Under the pieces are notes generated by a model. That model had not been told where the DNA came from and ran no database searches. It saw only the letters and a list, made by a program, of their open reading frames with translations. From Tuctoria greenei (lineage: Eukaryota > Streptophyta > Magnoliopsida > Poales > Poaceae): DNA of 64,000 nt. The translations under genes and the position numbers were made by a program. Position 1 is the stretch's first letter. Each line of letters opens with the position of its first letter. Location: NCBI GenBank assembly GCA_036927565.1, contig JAYESD010000001.1:2418001-2482000 (forward strand), read 5' to 3'. Positions 20,704 through 32,483 of this stretch are shown piece by piece.

Positions 20704-22206
20704 GTTTCTAGCGTGTTGAGTTAGACTAGCCGTAGAAATAGGAGGGTGTGTGCGTAAAGTGCAAAGAGATCAAAGTAGGAGCTCAAGAGTGCTGGTTTAG
20801 GTAGAAACCCCGTTTAGAGTTGAAGTTAGAGTAGTCTGACAGGAAGGCCGGACTAGTCCGCCTGGTTGGCCGGACTAGTCCGCTCCTGGCCAGACTAGTC
20901 CGTTTTCACACGTACCAGAAGGTCCTGTGTGACTTCGGACTAGTCCGTAGTGGGACGGACTAGTCCGTGGTACCCCTTAGGGTGGAGTTTAGGGACTAAG
21001 TCCTAGAGAGCGGACTTGTCCGTTTTGGGGCGGACCAAAAGGTCCTGTGTGAGATCGGACTAGTCCGTCCGTGGGCCGGACTAGTCCGTGTTGCTAAGTG
21101 CAGAGAGGTTTTGCGACTAAGTTTGGGAAGGCCGGACTAGTCCGCCCATGGGGTCGGACTAGTCCGTGGTCTTCAAACTAGTCCGTTTTCACACAGAACA
21201 AAAGGTTCTGTGTGAGATCGGACTAGTCCGGTGAGGGCCGGACTTGTCCGTTTTGAAAGTTACCGTTTGAATTTGAAGTTTGGCGGGTAGTGTGACGATT
21301 GCCGCTCAGTGCGATAGTTGTCGGGACCTGACAGAGGGGTCAGTGGTCCCCTAGGCAGGACTAGTCCGGGCTGTAGGCCGGACTAGTCCGCCCTTCTGCT
21401 GAAGTCAGCAGTATGGGCTTGGAACCTCTATAAATAGAGGTCCCCTGGGTTCTTTTGAACCAACTCTTGAGCAAATAAGAACCCTAGCGCCGCCACAACC
21501 AACTTGGAGCATTCTTAAGCCTCTTTCTTGCATACTTTCCCTCTAAAACTAATTCTTGAGTGGATTAGGGTTTAGTGAGGTGGAGAAAAGGAAGAACATC
21601 GCGCTTATGCTCCCGGTTTGATCTCTTGCACTCATTGAGTCTTTGTGAGCTGTGTGTTGAGTGTGTTTCGTGGTGTTGATCACCTTTGTGGTGTGGGAGC
21701 CTCAGATTGTGAGAAGCCCCAACGAATCTTGTATTTGCCCTTGTGATTAGTGGAGAACCAAGTTAGGCCCGTGCGGTAAACTTGGTGAGGGAAGGGTTGT
21801 TGAACCCGGTCCTTTGTGGACTCTTCAACGGGGACGTAGATTATTGTGCGGAATCGAACCTCGGGATAAAATCCTTGTGTCTTTGTGTTCTTCACATTTT
21901 GTTTATCGAATATTTCGTTCTAGGGTTGCTAGTTTTGTCTTGTGCTTCACATTGCCATAATCTTGTTGAAACTTGACTCACTCTTGTGTTGGTAGTTGCT
22001 AAACTTGACATAAACATATCCTCACCTGTAGCCTCGAGAAAATCCCCTTAAAACTTGCTAGAAACACTTTTTAGGGTTCTTCACGCAGGCTGACCGGACT
22101 AGTCCGCTCCCAGACCGGACTAGTCTGCCCCCTGTGATTTAATCTCGTTTTATTAAGTCATTTGCAGGTCGATTAGCCTATTCACCCCCCCTCTAGGCAA
22201 CTTTCA
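20704..22206 (+). repeat. Copia 5' LTR, second fragment
   Basis: Resumes with GTTTCTAGCG after the gypsy A target duplication and ends CTAGGCAACTTTCA. Contains about a dozen CGGACTAGTCCG palindromes plus variants (20,850-21,400 and near 22,095) and the U3/R promoter. Confidence 0.93.
21429..21436 (+). promoter_or_regulatory. Copia 5' LTR TATA box
   Basis: TATAAATA in the context ACCTCTATAAATAGAGGT, itself a dyad, followed within 60 nt by AGAACCCTAGCGCC, a typical plant leader. The 3' LTR copy is at 44058-44065. Confidence 0.85.
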
Positions 22207-22208
22207 AT

Positions 22209-22220
22209 TGGTATCAGAGC
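22209..22220 (+). other. Copia primer-binding site (initiator Met tRNA)
   Basis: TGGTATCAGAGC two bases after the LTR end, the usual plant copia PBS complementary to initiator methionine tRNA. Confidence 0.93.
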
Positions 22221-22255
22221 GGGACTCTCTACAAAGAGTCTAACAACTCGGAGAG

Positions 22256-24538
22256 ATGGCCGGAGTGGTGTTTGAAGAGGTGTCGACCAATGATTCTCAA
22301 CCGACACGTGAGGAGACAATGGCTTATCAAGACAAGCCAACCGATGATGAGGAGACTCGCCAGCTCAAGGCGAAGCTCCGGGAGAAGCTGAAGATTGTTG
22401 CGGTTGATCCGTCAAGCCCATCAAGTGGTAGTGGCAGAGTCAACTACAACCGACAAGGGTTCAACTATGAACGCCTTGCCGCCAACAACCACTACCTCTC
22501 CATCCCATTGGGGAAACCTCCTCAATTCGATGGAACCGACTACGGGATGTGGAAGCACAACATGGAGATCCACCTCGTGTCACTCAATCTGGCATTGTGG
22601 CAAATTGTCATGACCGGGGTGGAGATCCCGAAGGATGAGGACAACATCACACAAGAACAAGCCATTCTCATCCACCACAACGCTCAAGCTGCGGGTGTGA
22701 TCATCTCATCCCTCTCAAGAGATGAGTTCAACCGCATCAATGGTCTTGAGGTGGCCAAAGATATATGGGACACCCTCAAGACGGCGCATGAGGGAAATCG
22801 AGTGGTCAAGGAGGCCAAGATCGAGCTCATCGAAGGAAAGCTTGGGAGGTTCACCATCATGGATGGTGAATCCCCCCAAGACATGTACAACCGGTTGAAG
22901 ATACTCATCAACAAGAGCCGATCATATGGCTGCACCAAGTGGACCGACCACGAGGTGGTGAAGAGGATGATCCGGGCATTCATGCCTAGGAACGTCGCTC
23001 TTTGCTCCATGATTCGAGAAAGCCTGCGGTTCACTCAAATGACCCCGGAGGAGGTCCTTGGCAGGATCATCAACCACGAGATCATGGAGAAGGAGACGCT
23101 CTTCTACAACGACCTTCAAAAGTTCACCACCTCCAAGATGAAGAATGTTGCACTCAAGGCAACACCCTCTCCAAAGGAGCAAGAGGACAGCGATGAAGAG
23201 AGCCTCGACACCGATGAGGAAGAGGCCTTCTTCATCAACAAATTCATGAGGATGATGAGGAGGAAGAAAGACGGATACAACTATGAAGGCAAGGGGAAGG
23301 AAAGAGCAAGGTCCAAATCAAAAAGCGCTTGCTACAATTGTGGCGAGTACGGCCACTTCATCGCTGATTGCCCCCATAAAGAAGTGAAGAAGAATAAGGA
23401 GGGCAAGCCTCAAGAGAAGAAATTCTTCAAGAAGAAGAGGCCCTCCGGACAAGCACACTTGGGCAAGGAGTGGGATTCTAACGATGAGTCCTCCTCCGAA
23501 GAAGAGGAGAAGATGGCTACCATAGCCATCGGGAGGAGCTCCAAGGGAAGCAAGCTCTTCCCCAACTTCAACAACGACTACAAACCTACTTGCCTTATGG
23601 CAAGGGAGGGAAGGAGAAAGGTAACATCTCATCCCTCCTCCTCAATCTCTTCTCAAGATGAATTTGATAGCGCTAGTGAGAATGAGCATATGTTTTAGGA
23701 CATAAGCAAAAGCACCTTGCGTAGGATGAAATTGCTTATGAATGAGATCTTTGAGAAGGAGGATCTCATCAATAGACAAGAGGACATGCTCATCCTTGAG
23801 AAGGAGAGATGTCAAGAGCTTAATGAGCTCCTTGAGCTCGAAAGAGAGAAGAGCAGGGCATTGGAACACGAACTTGCTCTAAGCAAGAAAACGTGTTCAA
23901 GTCTTGAGGAGAAGTCAATTGAGCTCAAGGATGAACTTGGGAACTTTTCAAAAGTTAACAAGATCCTTGAGACTCAAGTTGAGTCTCTCAAGAACAATAT
24001 AGCCTCTTCCTCCAAGAGCTCAACCTCCTCAAAGGCCTCATCCAATGCAACCCCGCCTTGCAAGTGCTCTAACTTAATCCTTAAGCTTAAGGATGAACTC
24101 AACTTAGTGCAGGGCAAGCAAGCACCTAAGGGTGCCATCTTTGACAAGGAGAAGGTGGCGTATGCACGAAGTGCATACACCAACACAAGACCTCCCCATG
24201 TCAAGGATGGTCTTGGCTATACTAGAGGTGGAAGGCATAACGCCAAAAACTCCAAGTATGACAAAGACATGATTGTCTTTGTTAAGGGGAGTTCATCCAC
24301 AACTAAAAATGGAAAGAACTCACCCTCTAGCAACAAAATGCCTAAATCTGAACCGCATCCTCTATTCCATAAGTTTGATGCATCTTATGTGCTTATGAGG
24401 AACAAATATGGCAAAGTATTTGCTAGATATGTTGGGCCACTCCGCAAGAGCCCCAAGCCTTGCGTGTGGGTGCCCAAATGCCTAACCACTAACGTAAAAG
24501 GACCCAACTCCGCTTGGGTACCTAAAAGGAAGGCATAA
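22256..24538 (+). pseudogene. gag: Copia gag, with one in-frame UAG
   Basis: Starts MAGVVFEEVSTND. The capsid region (KPPQFDGTDYGMWKHNM, then UBN2-type helices) is followed by a CCHC zinc knuckle CYNCGEYGHFIADC (23330-23371) and a Lys-rich basic stretch. A UAG at 23696-23698 ends the first 480 codons. The same frame then stays open for 280 more codons, encoding a coiled coil (QEDMLILEKERCQELNELL) and the WVPK-repeat tail normally found at the C terminus of Maximus gag. The continued open frame suggests a single nonsense change or a read-through codon rather than a natural gag end. Confidence 0.88.
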
Positions 24539-24551
24539 ACTTGTTTTGTAG

Positions 24552-27500
24552 GCTTACTCCTCCAGCGGATCGAAATGGGTGTTGGATAGTGGATGTACCA
24601 ACCACATGACCGGAGAGAGGAGCATCGAGTATGAGGATAATGAGGACCCAAATGAAGGAATCTTCTTTGGGAATAATAGCCAAGGGAAAATCTTTGGCTC
24701 CGGTAAAATTGCTATCTCCTCTTTACATACTCTATCTAATGTTTTGCATGTTGATTCCCTAGACTATAACCTCCTATCCATATCACAACTATGTGATAAA
24801 GGATATAAGTGTGTATTTACTAGTGAGGGTGTGAGCGTTCTTAGAGAGGGTAATGACTCGATAGCCTTTAAGGGAGTGCTCAAGGGAAAGCACTATCTCG
24901 TGGACTTTACCACGGATAAGGCTCAACTTGACACATGCTTAATGGCGAAAGCCAACATGGGATGGCTTTGGCATAGAAGGCTAGCCCATGTTGGAATGAG
25001 GAACCTTCAAAAGCTCCTTAAGGGAGAGCACGTTCGTGGCCTAAAGGATGTGGTATTTGAAAAGGATAGGCCATGTAGTGCGTGCCAAGCGGGAAAGCAA
25101 GTAGGAGCTCAACACCCCTCTAAGAATGTCATGACGACAACTAGACCTTTGGAGTTACTCCATATAGATCTTTTTGGCCCCATTGCTTATATTAGCATTG
25201 GTGACAACAAGTATGGTCTAGTCATCGTTGATGACTTCTCTAGATATTCTTGGGTGTTCTTCTTGCATGATACGAGTGAAACCCCCGGTGTACTCAAGAA
25301 ATTCCTAAAGAGAGCTCAAAATGAGTTCACCTTAAGGATAAAGGCTATAAGGAGTGACAATAACACTGAATTCAAGAACATGCAAGTAGAAGAGTTCCTA
25401 GATGAGGAGGGCATCAAGCATGAGTTTTCCGCTCCCTATTCTCCTCAACAAAATGGAAAGAAAGAATAGGACGCTTATTGAGATGTCAAGGACGATGTTG
25501 GATGAGTACAAAACATCGGACCGGTTTTGGGCGGAAGCGGTTAACACCGCTTGCCATGCCGTAAACCGATTGTACCTTCATCGCCTCCTCAAGAAGACTC
25601 CTTATGAGCTTCTTGTTGGTAATAAACCCAATGTTTCTTACTTTCGTGTCTTTGGTAGCAAGTGTTATATCCTCAACAAGAAGCCTAGGACTTCGAAGTT
25701 TGCTTCAAAGTCCGATGAGGGTTTCTTGCTTGGATATGACTCAAACACTCATGCGTACCGCGTGTTCAACAAATCCTCTGGAATTGTTGAAATAGCACGT
25801 GACGTGGTATTTGATGAAACCAATGGCTCTCAAGTGGAGCAAGTTGATCAACATGCCCTTGATCAAGAGGAACCTCCACTAGAAGCTCTAAGGAGAATGG
25901 CACTTGGAGATGTTCGCCCACAAGAACCATCTCAAAGCCCAAGTGACCATCCTCACTATGAAGTAGGTCAAACCCCCATTGGACAAGTTGGAGATCCACT
26001 AGATGCTTCCCAAAGTGATAATGGGAATGAAGATCAAGGGGGAGGCATGGATCAAGGGGGAGACCAAAGTGAAGAAGATGAAGCAAGTGGTTCAAGAGCT
26101 CAACCTCCGCATCCTCGTGTTCATCAAAGTGTTCAACGGGATCATCCCGTTGACAACATTCTAGGAGATATCACAAAACGAGTAACAACACGTTCACGTG
26201 TTGCAAACTTTTGTGAGCATTTCTCCTTTGTCTCATCCTTAGAACCTCATAAGGTTGAAGATGCCTTAAGAGATCCGGATTGGGTAGTTGCCATGCAAGA
26301 GGAGCTCAATAACTTTGAAAGGAACAAGGTTTGGGAGCTTGTCAAGCGCCCACAAGCTAATGTTGTTAGAACCAAGTGGGTGTTCCGTAACAAACAAGAT
26401 GAGCATGGCGTGGTAACTAGGAACAAGGCACGACTTGTGGCAAAAGGGTACTCACAAGTTGAAGGATTGGATTTTGATGAGACATTTGCCCCCGTAGCTA
26501 GGCTTGAGTCAATTCGGATATTACTAGCCTTTACTACTCATCATGACTTCAAGCTCTACCAAATGGATGTTAAGAGTGCATTCCTTAATGGCCTAATCAA
26601 GGAAGAAGTTTATGTAGAGCAACCTCCGGGGTTTGAAGACCAAGACTATTCTAACCACGTTTACAAATTGCGAAAGGCTCTTTATGGCCTCAAGCAAGCT
26701 TCTAGAGCTTGGTATGAGTGCCTAAGAGACTTTCTAGTTGAAAATGGTTTTAGGATAGGCAAAGCGGATTATACCCTTTTCACAAAGCACTTCAACGAGG
26801 ATCTTTTTGTGTGCCAAATATATGTGGATGACATCATATTTGGTTCCACAAATAAGGTGTTTTGTGATGAGTTCTCCAAGATAATGACGGAGAGGTTTGA
26901 AATGTCCATGATGGGTGAGTTGAAGTTCTTTCTAGGATTTTAAGTAAAACAACTCAAAGAAGGGACGTTCATAAGTCAAACTAAGTATACACAAGATATT
27001 CTAAGGAAGTTTGACATGGATAAGGCAAAACCCATCAAAACCCCTATGGGGACAAATGGACACCTAGACCTAAATGAGGACGGTCCAAGTGTGGATCAAA
27101 AGTTATATAGGTTTATGATTGGTTCACTTCTCTATCTTTGTGCATCTAGGCCCGATATCATGCTAAGTGTGTGTATGTGTGCACGCTTTCAAGCGGCACC
27201 TAAGGCTTGTCATTTGACCGCCATTAAAAGGATCTTGAGATATCTAGTACACACACCTTCCCTAGGACTTTGGTACCCCAAAGGATCTAAGTTTAACCTC
27301 ATTAGATATTCCGATGCGGACTATGCGGGGTGCAAAGTTGATAGGAAGAGCACATCGGGTACATGCCAATTCTTGGGTCGATCTCTAGTGTCTTGGTCCT
27401 CCAAGAAGCAAAACTCTATTGCTCTCTCCACCGCCGAAGCGGAATATGTTGCAGCCGGAAGTTGTTGTGCACAACTTCTTTGGATGCGACAAACCCTTAG

Positions 27501-27774
27501 GGATTATGGGATTAACTTGCACAATATTCCACTCTTGTGTGACAACGAGAGTGCCATAAAGATAGCCCATAATCCGGTGGAGCACTCTAGGACCAAACAC
27601 ATAGACATACGACACCACTTCTTGAGAGACCACTCAATGAAGGGAGATATTGTGATTTCTCATGTGAGGACAGAACATCAACTTGCGGATATCTTCACCA
27701 AACCTCTTGATGAGAAGCGTTTCTGTGAGCTAAGAAGTGAGCTCAACATTTTGGATTCTAGGAATGTGGCTTAA
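24552..27774 (+). pseudogene. pol: Copia pol: protease, integrase, RT, RNase H (one frameshift, one stop)
   Basis: A new frame relative to gag, open from 24552. The protease active site is WVLDSGCTNHMTG (DSG at 24585-24593). The integrase zinc finger (WHRRLAHVGMRNL, CSACQAGK) and catalytic core (HIDLFGP, RSDNNTEF, SPQQNG) follow. The frame breaks near 25455, just after the SPQQNG motif and next to the catalytic Glu, with loss of a few bases. It continues in another frame from about 25460: integrase C terminus, RT (WVFRNKQDEHG, KARLVAKGY, YQMDVKSAFLNG, YVDDIIFG with YVDD at 26821-26832). A UAA at 26941-26943 lies after the RT motif FFLGF. The same frame then gives RNase H (SDADYAGC, STAEAEYVA, CDNESAIKIA) to the stop after LDSRNVA. 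Confidence 0.93.
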
Positions 27775-28682
27775 ACCACATTCCTCATATATTTTGAGCT
27801 ATACTTCGAAAAACTCTTCTCTATCTTGATTTCTCTTCAAAAACTATTTGAGAAAACTTCTTTTTGAAAATGATCATGGATTTATCACATTTTCCTCAAT
27901 AATCATGTTTGTAATGCTAGTTGTCCAAAAGGACCGATAGTTTGTAGGCAAAATTCAAAGATATTGTTTTTCAGCCCAGTAGGACCGGACTAGTCCGCCC
28001 CTGTGGACGGACAAGTCCGGGTCCAGACTAGTCTGCGGCTGGTCCGCACACTGGACTAGTCCGCCCTGACACCGGACTAGTCCAACCCTTGGGGTCTTAA
28101 ACCCCCCAGGGGCGGCCCAGACCCTTCCTCTCTCCTCTCACTCTCGCCTCTCTCTCCCGCGCGCTAGAAACCGCCCCCCTCGGCGATTTTTCGCTCCAAC
28201 CACCGAATCTCGATTCCAATCCGTGCATTGGAGTCTTTGGGAGTGAGGGATCGTTTCCCCGCGCTCCACCTTCGCGATCCATATTCAATTTCGTCGATTC
28301 TCGCGAATTTGAGGAGGTATTCCCTCTTTTTCAAAAACTTTCCCCATTCTTGATTCTTGAAGTTTTTGATAGGAACACCTTCATTAATGTTGCTCCATAT
28401 ACCCTTGCGATCATAGCCTAGGAGTATTGCGCGCTGATTTGATGATTTTTCTAAGAATCGATTAGGGTTAGGGTTCATCCTGCGCAACCCGGACTAGTCC
28501 GGCCCCTTGCGGACTAGTCCGGCCCCTTGCGGACAAGTCCGCCCGGCGGACTAGTCCGCCCCTGGGGCGGACAAGTCCGGTTTGCACAGGGCAAACCCTG
28601 GTCCTAGTCTTCTCTCGAGATTTCTTCTGCAACGCTCCCTCTCCTTGAACTCATATCTTCTTTTCTTTGTGCTTTCCGCGGC
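27775..28682 (+). other. Copia leader between pol and the extra ORF
   Basis: 908 bp without a plausible gene. Two clusters of CGGACTAGTCCG or CGGACAAGTCCG palindromes (27,980-28,100 and 28,488-28,580) flank a CT-rich, host-leader-like stretch (28,115-28,165). The extra ORF needs its own promoter, splicing or re-initiation, because it is neither in frame with pol nor adjacent to it. Confidence 0.6.
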
Positions 28683-30527
28683 ATGTCAAACTCGGAGCGC
28701 TCCCCTCCTCGTCTCAACCCCGCGGGCGAGCAAGAACGCGTTGAGACCTATCGGAGCCGCACCGAGGAGAGAGGTGCTGAAGTGCCCCGGGAGGGCCGCA
28801 CCAAAGCACAAATCATTGAGGCAAGGACGAAAGCTGCCCTCATTGAGGCGCAGAAGGCAAAGGAAGAAAGGCGGCTGAAGGCACTTGAAGCCTCCAAAGT
28901 AGCCGCAACCATTTACAATGAAGAAGAAGCTATAGCACGAGCTACTGCAGAATCTCTCAATGAGTTAAGGAAGAAGAAGAGGCAAGATAGGGAGGCTCAC
29001 AATTCCAAGGCCGTTGAGGCAAATGCTCCGAAAAGGAAGAAGCTCGTCACCAAAGGCGAGCAAGCCAAGAGCAAGGAGCAAGCCCAAGGGGCAACTGAGC
29101 CTAGGGTCGAGCGTGACCCTAAGAAGGGAAAGGCCCCGGCTCCCATCGAGCCGAAAAAGAAGAAACCGGCAGTGAAGGTCTCAGCCAAGAAGGCAGCTGG
29201 GGGGTTTGTGATTCGAGAGCAGGGAAAGGACAAGGAACTTGGCCCTCTCAAGATGCATTCACCTGCCAGAAACCCAAACCGTCAGCCCAACCTCTCAGCC
29301 AACACATTCAAAGGAAAAGGGGCAGAAAAGGCAAGACGACTGAGAACAGACAAAGTGTACTCTTATGAGAAGAGCACAGCTGACCCGCGGTTCTGGAATG
29401 ACTTTCACTGCGATTATTATCGCCTTGTCTACATGAAGATGAAGACTCCTGTGACTGATGCCCAGTGGGTTGACTGGGCCTACATGGCTCAGAAAAAGCA
29501 TGCTGCATTTGATGTTGTGATCAATGCAGCAGAACGGCATGGAATCAAGGACATCATGGGATTCCAGTACGACTGGAACATTGAGGTGATTGTCCAGTTC
29601 TACACAACTGTCTACTTTCACCCTTTTGGAGATCACCGTATGACTTGGATGACAGATGGAGAGCAGTACACTGTCACATTTGAAGACTTTGCCAAGATTC
29701 TAGGATTGGAGGAGCACCTTGAGCCTGAGGTCATCATCTCTAACTTCAAGGCCCTAGACCGAGATGCCCTTGACTTCATGTATCCAAGCCATATTCCTTA
29801 TGAGGCAGGATTGGCAAGGAACATCAAGCCATTTTTTAGTGTGCTCAACCGTCTCCTTCGGAAGACCATTGCCCCGAAGGATGGGGATGTCGGAGTCATC
29901 CAGGGCAACTTGAGACACTTGATGGTGCTGATAGATGGGGAAGAGAGCTTCAACTTAGCTGAGTACGTCTATGATGATATCTTCAATATATCTCATACCC
30001 CCAACAGGTCTTGTGGCTATGCTCCTTATGTGATGTGCCTTATCGAGAAAGTCTCCGGAATTACCTTCAAGAAGTATGTCTCACATAAGAGACTGCGTCC
30101 TCAGATTCCTCCTCCTCTGCCTCTTCCTCCGCGCCGGAAGAACGCGGATCCTCCATCTCAGCCGGAGGAACCTCTTGTTGGAGCCTCTCGCCGTGCCTCT
30201 CACTCACCTAGTGGCTCCTCTAGCAGCGGAGTCCTTAAGTTCCTTCGGTCCATCTTCACCTCGTGCCGCAAAGCCGAGGTGCGAGCTCAGCGGACTGAGC
30301 GATACGTGAGGAAGCTCTGCGACAAGCTAGAGATCCCGATGAGTCCTGAGGCCTCCGATGACGAGCTCACTCCATACCCCCTTCTCACCCCCGACGAGTT
30401 GGCGGTCTTTGGTGAGAAGGAGGGTATCTCCGCACCGGGCTCCGACGACGACGACGCCAACTATAATGAGGAAGACGTCGAAGACTCCGAGGCCACGGAG
30501 AGTGGTAGTGGCGAGGACGAGGACTAG
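28683..30527 (+). CDS. Copia extra ORF after pol (env-position protein)
   Basis: 614 codons, intact, starting MSNSERSPPRLNP. Residues about 40-110 form a charged, probably coiled-coil segment. Residues 115-190 are Lys/Pro/Ala-rich and basic. Residues about 225-460 form a globular domain (DPRFWNDFHCDYYRLVY, FHPFGDHRMTWMTDGEQYT, FEDFAKILGLEE) resembling the 'putative plant transposon protein' type of domain. The C terminus is very acidic (SGSGEDED). SIRE-type elements often carry an ORF here called env-like, but I see no signal peptide or transmembrane segment, so an envelope role is not supported. It is undamaged although gag and pol are broken. Confidence 0.8.
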   Translation: MSNSERSPPRLNPAGEQERVETYRSRTEERGAEVPREGRTKAQIIEARTKAALIEAQKAKEERRLKALEASKVAATIYNEEEAIARATAESLNELRKKKRQDREAHNSKAVEANAPKRKKLVTKGEQAKSKEQAQGATEPRVERDPKKGKAPAPIEPKKKKPAVKVSAKKAAGGFVIREQGKDKELGPLKMHSPARNPNRQPNLSANTFKGKGAEKARRLRTDKVYSYEKSTADPRFWNDFHCDYYRLVYMKMKTPVTDAQWVDWAYMAQKKHAAFDVVINAAERHGIKDIMGFQYDWNIEVIVQFYTTVYFHPFGDHRMTWMTDGEQYTVTFEDFAKILGLEEHLEPEVIISNFKALDRDALDFMYPSHIPYEAGLARNIKPFFSVLNRLLRKTIAPKDGDVGVIQGNLRHLMVLIDGEESFNLAEYVYDDIFNISHTPNRSCGYAPYVMCLIEKVSGITFKKYVSHKRLRPQIPPPLPLPPRRKNADPPSQPEEPLVGASRRASHSPSGSSSSGVLKFLRSIFTSCRKAEVRAQRTERYVRKLCDKLEIPMSPEASDDELTPYPLLTPDELAVFGEKEGISAPGSDDDDANYNEEDVEDSEATESGSGEDED

Positions 30528-30931
30528 CTTTTAGGTCCTAGTCCCCCTTCTTTTCCTTTTTGGTGCCTTGATGCCAAAGGGGGAGAGTTAGGGGGAGTTA
30601 GTCTTTTGTGTGGTGCCTTCGGACTTGTCTTGTAATATTTTCATGCTACTTGGATGTTTACATTTGTGCAAGACTTGTTAGTGTTGTTTAATATCAATAT
30701 AATGTTCTTATTGTCAATCTTATGATTATATTGATGTTATTTATGTCTTGTCACAATTGTTGAGCACATCACGTACGCACCCCACCATAACGTGTGTGGG
30801 TATGAAAGATCTCCTCCACCTCTTTTACATGTTGCATACATTGAGGGGGAGTCTATCATACGCACACATGTTATGAAAACCAAATTTATACTCTTAATTG
30901 TGAAGGACTTGATGTGTTGTCATCAATCACC
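30528..30931 (+). other. Copia 3' untranslated region
   Basis: Non-coding stretch with the GGGGGAG-containing, T-rich sequences typical of the 3' end of this element type, leading into the polypurine tract. Confidence 0.6.
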
Positions 30932-30945
30932 AAAAAGGGGGAGAT
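30932..30945 (+). other. Copia polypurine tract
   Basis: AAAAAGGGGGAGAT directly before the 3' LTR; primer for plus-strand synthesis. Confidence 0.9.
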
Positions 30946-31648
30946 TGAAAGTGCATCTAGGTTCCCCGTGGATTTTGGATGATTGATGACGACAATTAAG
31001 TCGCTAATGAGCTCAATTGATCTTAGCACAAGTGTGTACTCGATCGAAGACGCAAACCCTCAAAAAGGAAAAGGAAGGAAATGGAGTCGACTCGAAGCGT
31101 AGAAACTAGGGTTTCTAGCGTGTTGAGTTAGACTAGCTGTAGAAATAGGAGGGTGTGTGCGTAAAGTGCAAAGAGATCAAAGTAGGAGCTCAAGAGTGCT
31201 GGTTTAGGTAGAAACCCTGTTTAGAGTTGAAGTTAGAGTAGTCTGGAAGGAAGGCCGGACTAGTCCGCCTGGTTGGCCGGACTAGTCCGCTCCTGGCCAG
31301 ACTAGTCCGTTTTCACACAGACCAGAAGGTCATGTGTGACTTTGGACTAGTCCGTAGTGGGAAGGACTAGTCTGTGGTACCCCTTAGGGTGGAGTTTCGG
31401 GACTAAGTCCTAGAGAGCGGACTTGTCCGTTTTGGGGCGGACCAAAAGGTCTTGTGTGAGATCGGACTAGTCCGTCCGTGGGCCGGACTAGTCCGTGTTG
31501 CTATGTGCAGAGAGGTTTTGCGACTAAGTCTGGGAAGGCCGGACTAGTCCGCCCATGGGGCCGGACTAGTCCGTGGTCTTCAGACTAGTCCGTTTTCACA
31601 CGGAACAAAAGGTTCTGTGTGAGATCGGACTAGTCCGGTGAGGGCCGG
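30946..31648 (+). repeat. Copia 3' LTR, first fragment
   Basis: Matches 7616-7780 joined to 20704-21243. Interrupted by gypsy B after ...GTGAGGGCCGG. Confidence 0.93.
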
Positions 31649-32483
31649 TGTCGGTGATTTGGAACCGGCAGATCTCCCTACACTACTAAAGTGATAGGGG
31701 AGTTTGATGTTCGGTGTGGGCGCGCGGAGATTCAAGAAGGTGAATAGAGTTGACACAGGAGACACAAGAGTTTACGTGGTTCGGGCCGCCTGAGCGTAAT
31801 ACCCTACTCCACAGGTGTGTTGGTGTTGTATTGGCTATATGAGCGTCTGAGGCGCGTGTATCCGTCTGAGTATCCCCCTGTGTATCGTCGTCCTGTCCTT
31901 TTGTAGTACAAGGGCAGGCCGTTACAGGTTAGCCTGGCCCAACATGTGGCCCCAGCGGTTACTAGTATTGATACATGTTTAATTGCTCTTAATGATCTTA
32001 TAACGGGCTTTGACAGTACCGTTACTGGTGTTAAGATCGTCCGTTTAAGTGTCATTAATATGGTATTAATGACACTTAATCGGGTCTTGAAGTCCTTGGC
32101 TCTCCTTGGAAGATCCGGAGCCGTTGCGGGGTCTTCCGGAGGTTAGAAGCTGAAGATCCGACGGTCGGACACGTGGCAGCTCCGGAGCTTGCTGTGGGAA
32201 ACAGGAAGCTCCGGGACTACCCGACACGTGTCAGGTCCGGAGCTTCTCTCGGTCAGGGGCTAAGTCTGGGGGTGCCATTTCGGTACATGGTCCGGAGCTT
32301 CCCCCTTGTGGGCGGTAGCTCCGGTTTGGTAGTACACGTGGCGACCCAGGGATTAACCATGTTGGAGAAGCGGGTCCGGTTATGTCTGACATGTGGGCCT
32401 TCGAAGGTCTTCAAACCAAGTAGATGACTTTCTTTTGAGATCTTTGTGACCTCAGGGGGTGTACGGTTTCTAGGGCACCGATA
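31649..32483 (-). repeat. Gypsy B LTR (3' LTR in gag-pol sense)
   Basis: 835 bp. The plus-strand end reads CACCGATA instead of CACCGACA. The TATA sequence is mutated (TTTTGTAG) compared with the other LTR. Confidence 0.93.

Noticed and set aside
20850..21400. Regularly recurring palindromes resembling a CRISPR array
   Set aside because: Spacing is irregular, spacers are not uniform, the genome is a plant, and the block lies within an LTR and is duplicated in the other LTR.
28097..28487. Minus-strand frames in the copia leader
   Set aside because: Antisense to the leader of the extra ORF; no domain and no splice or promoter support.
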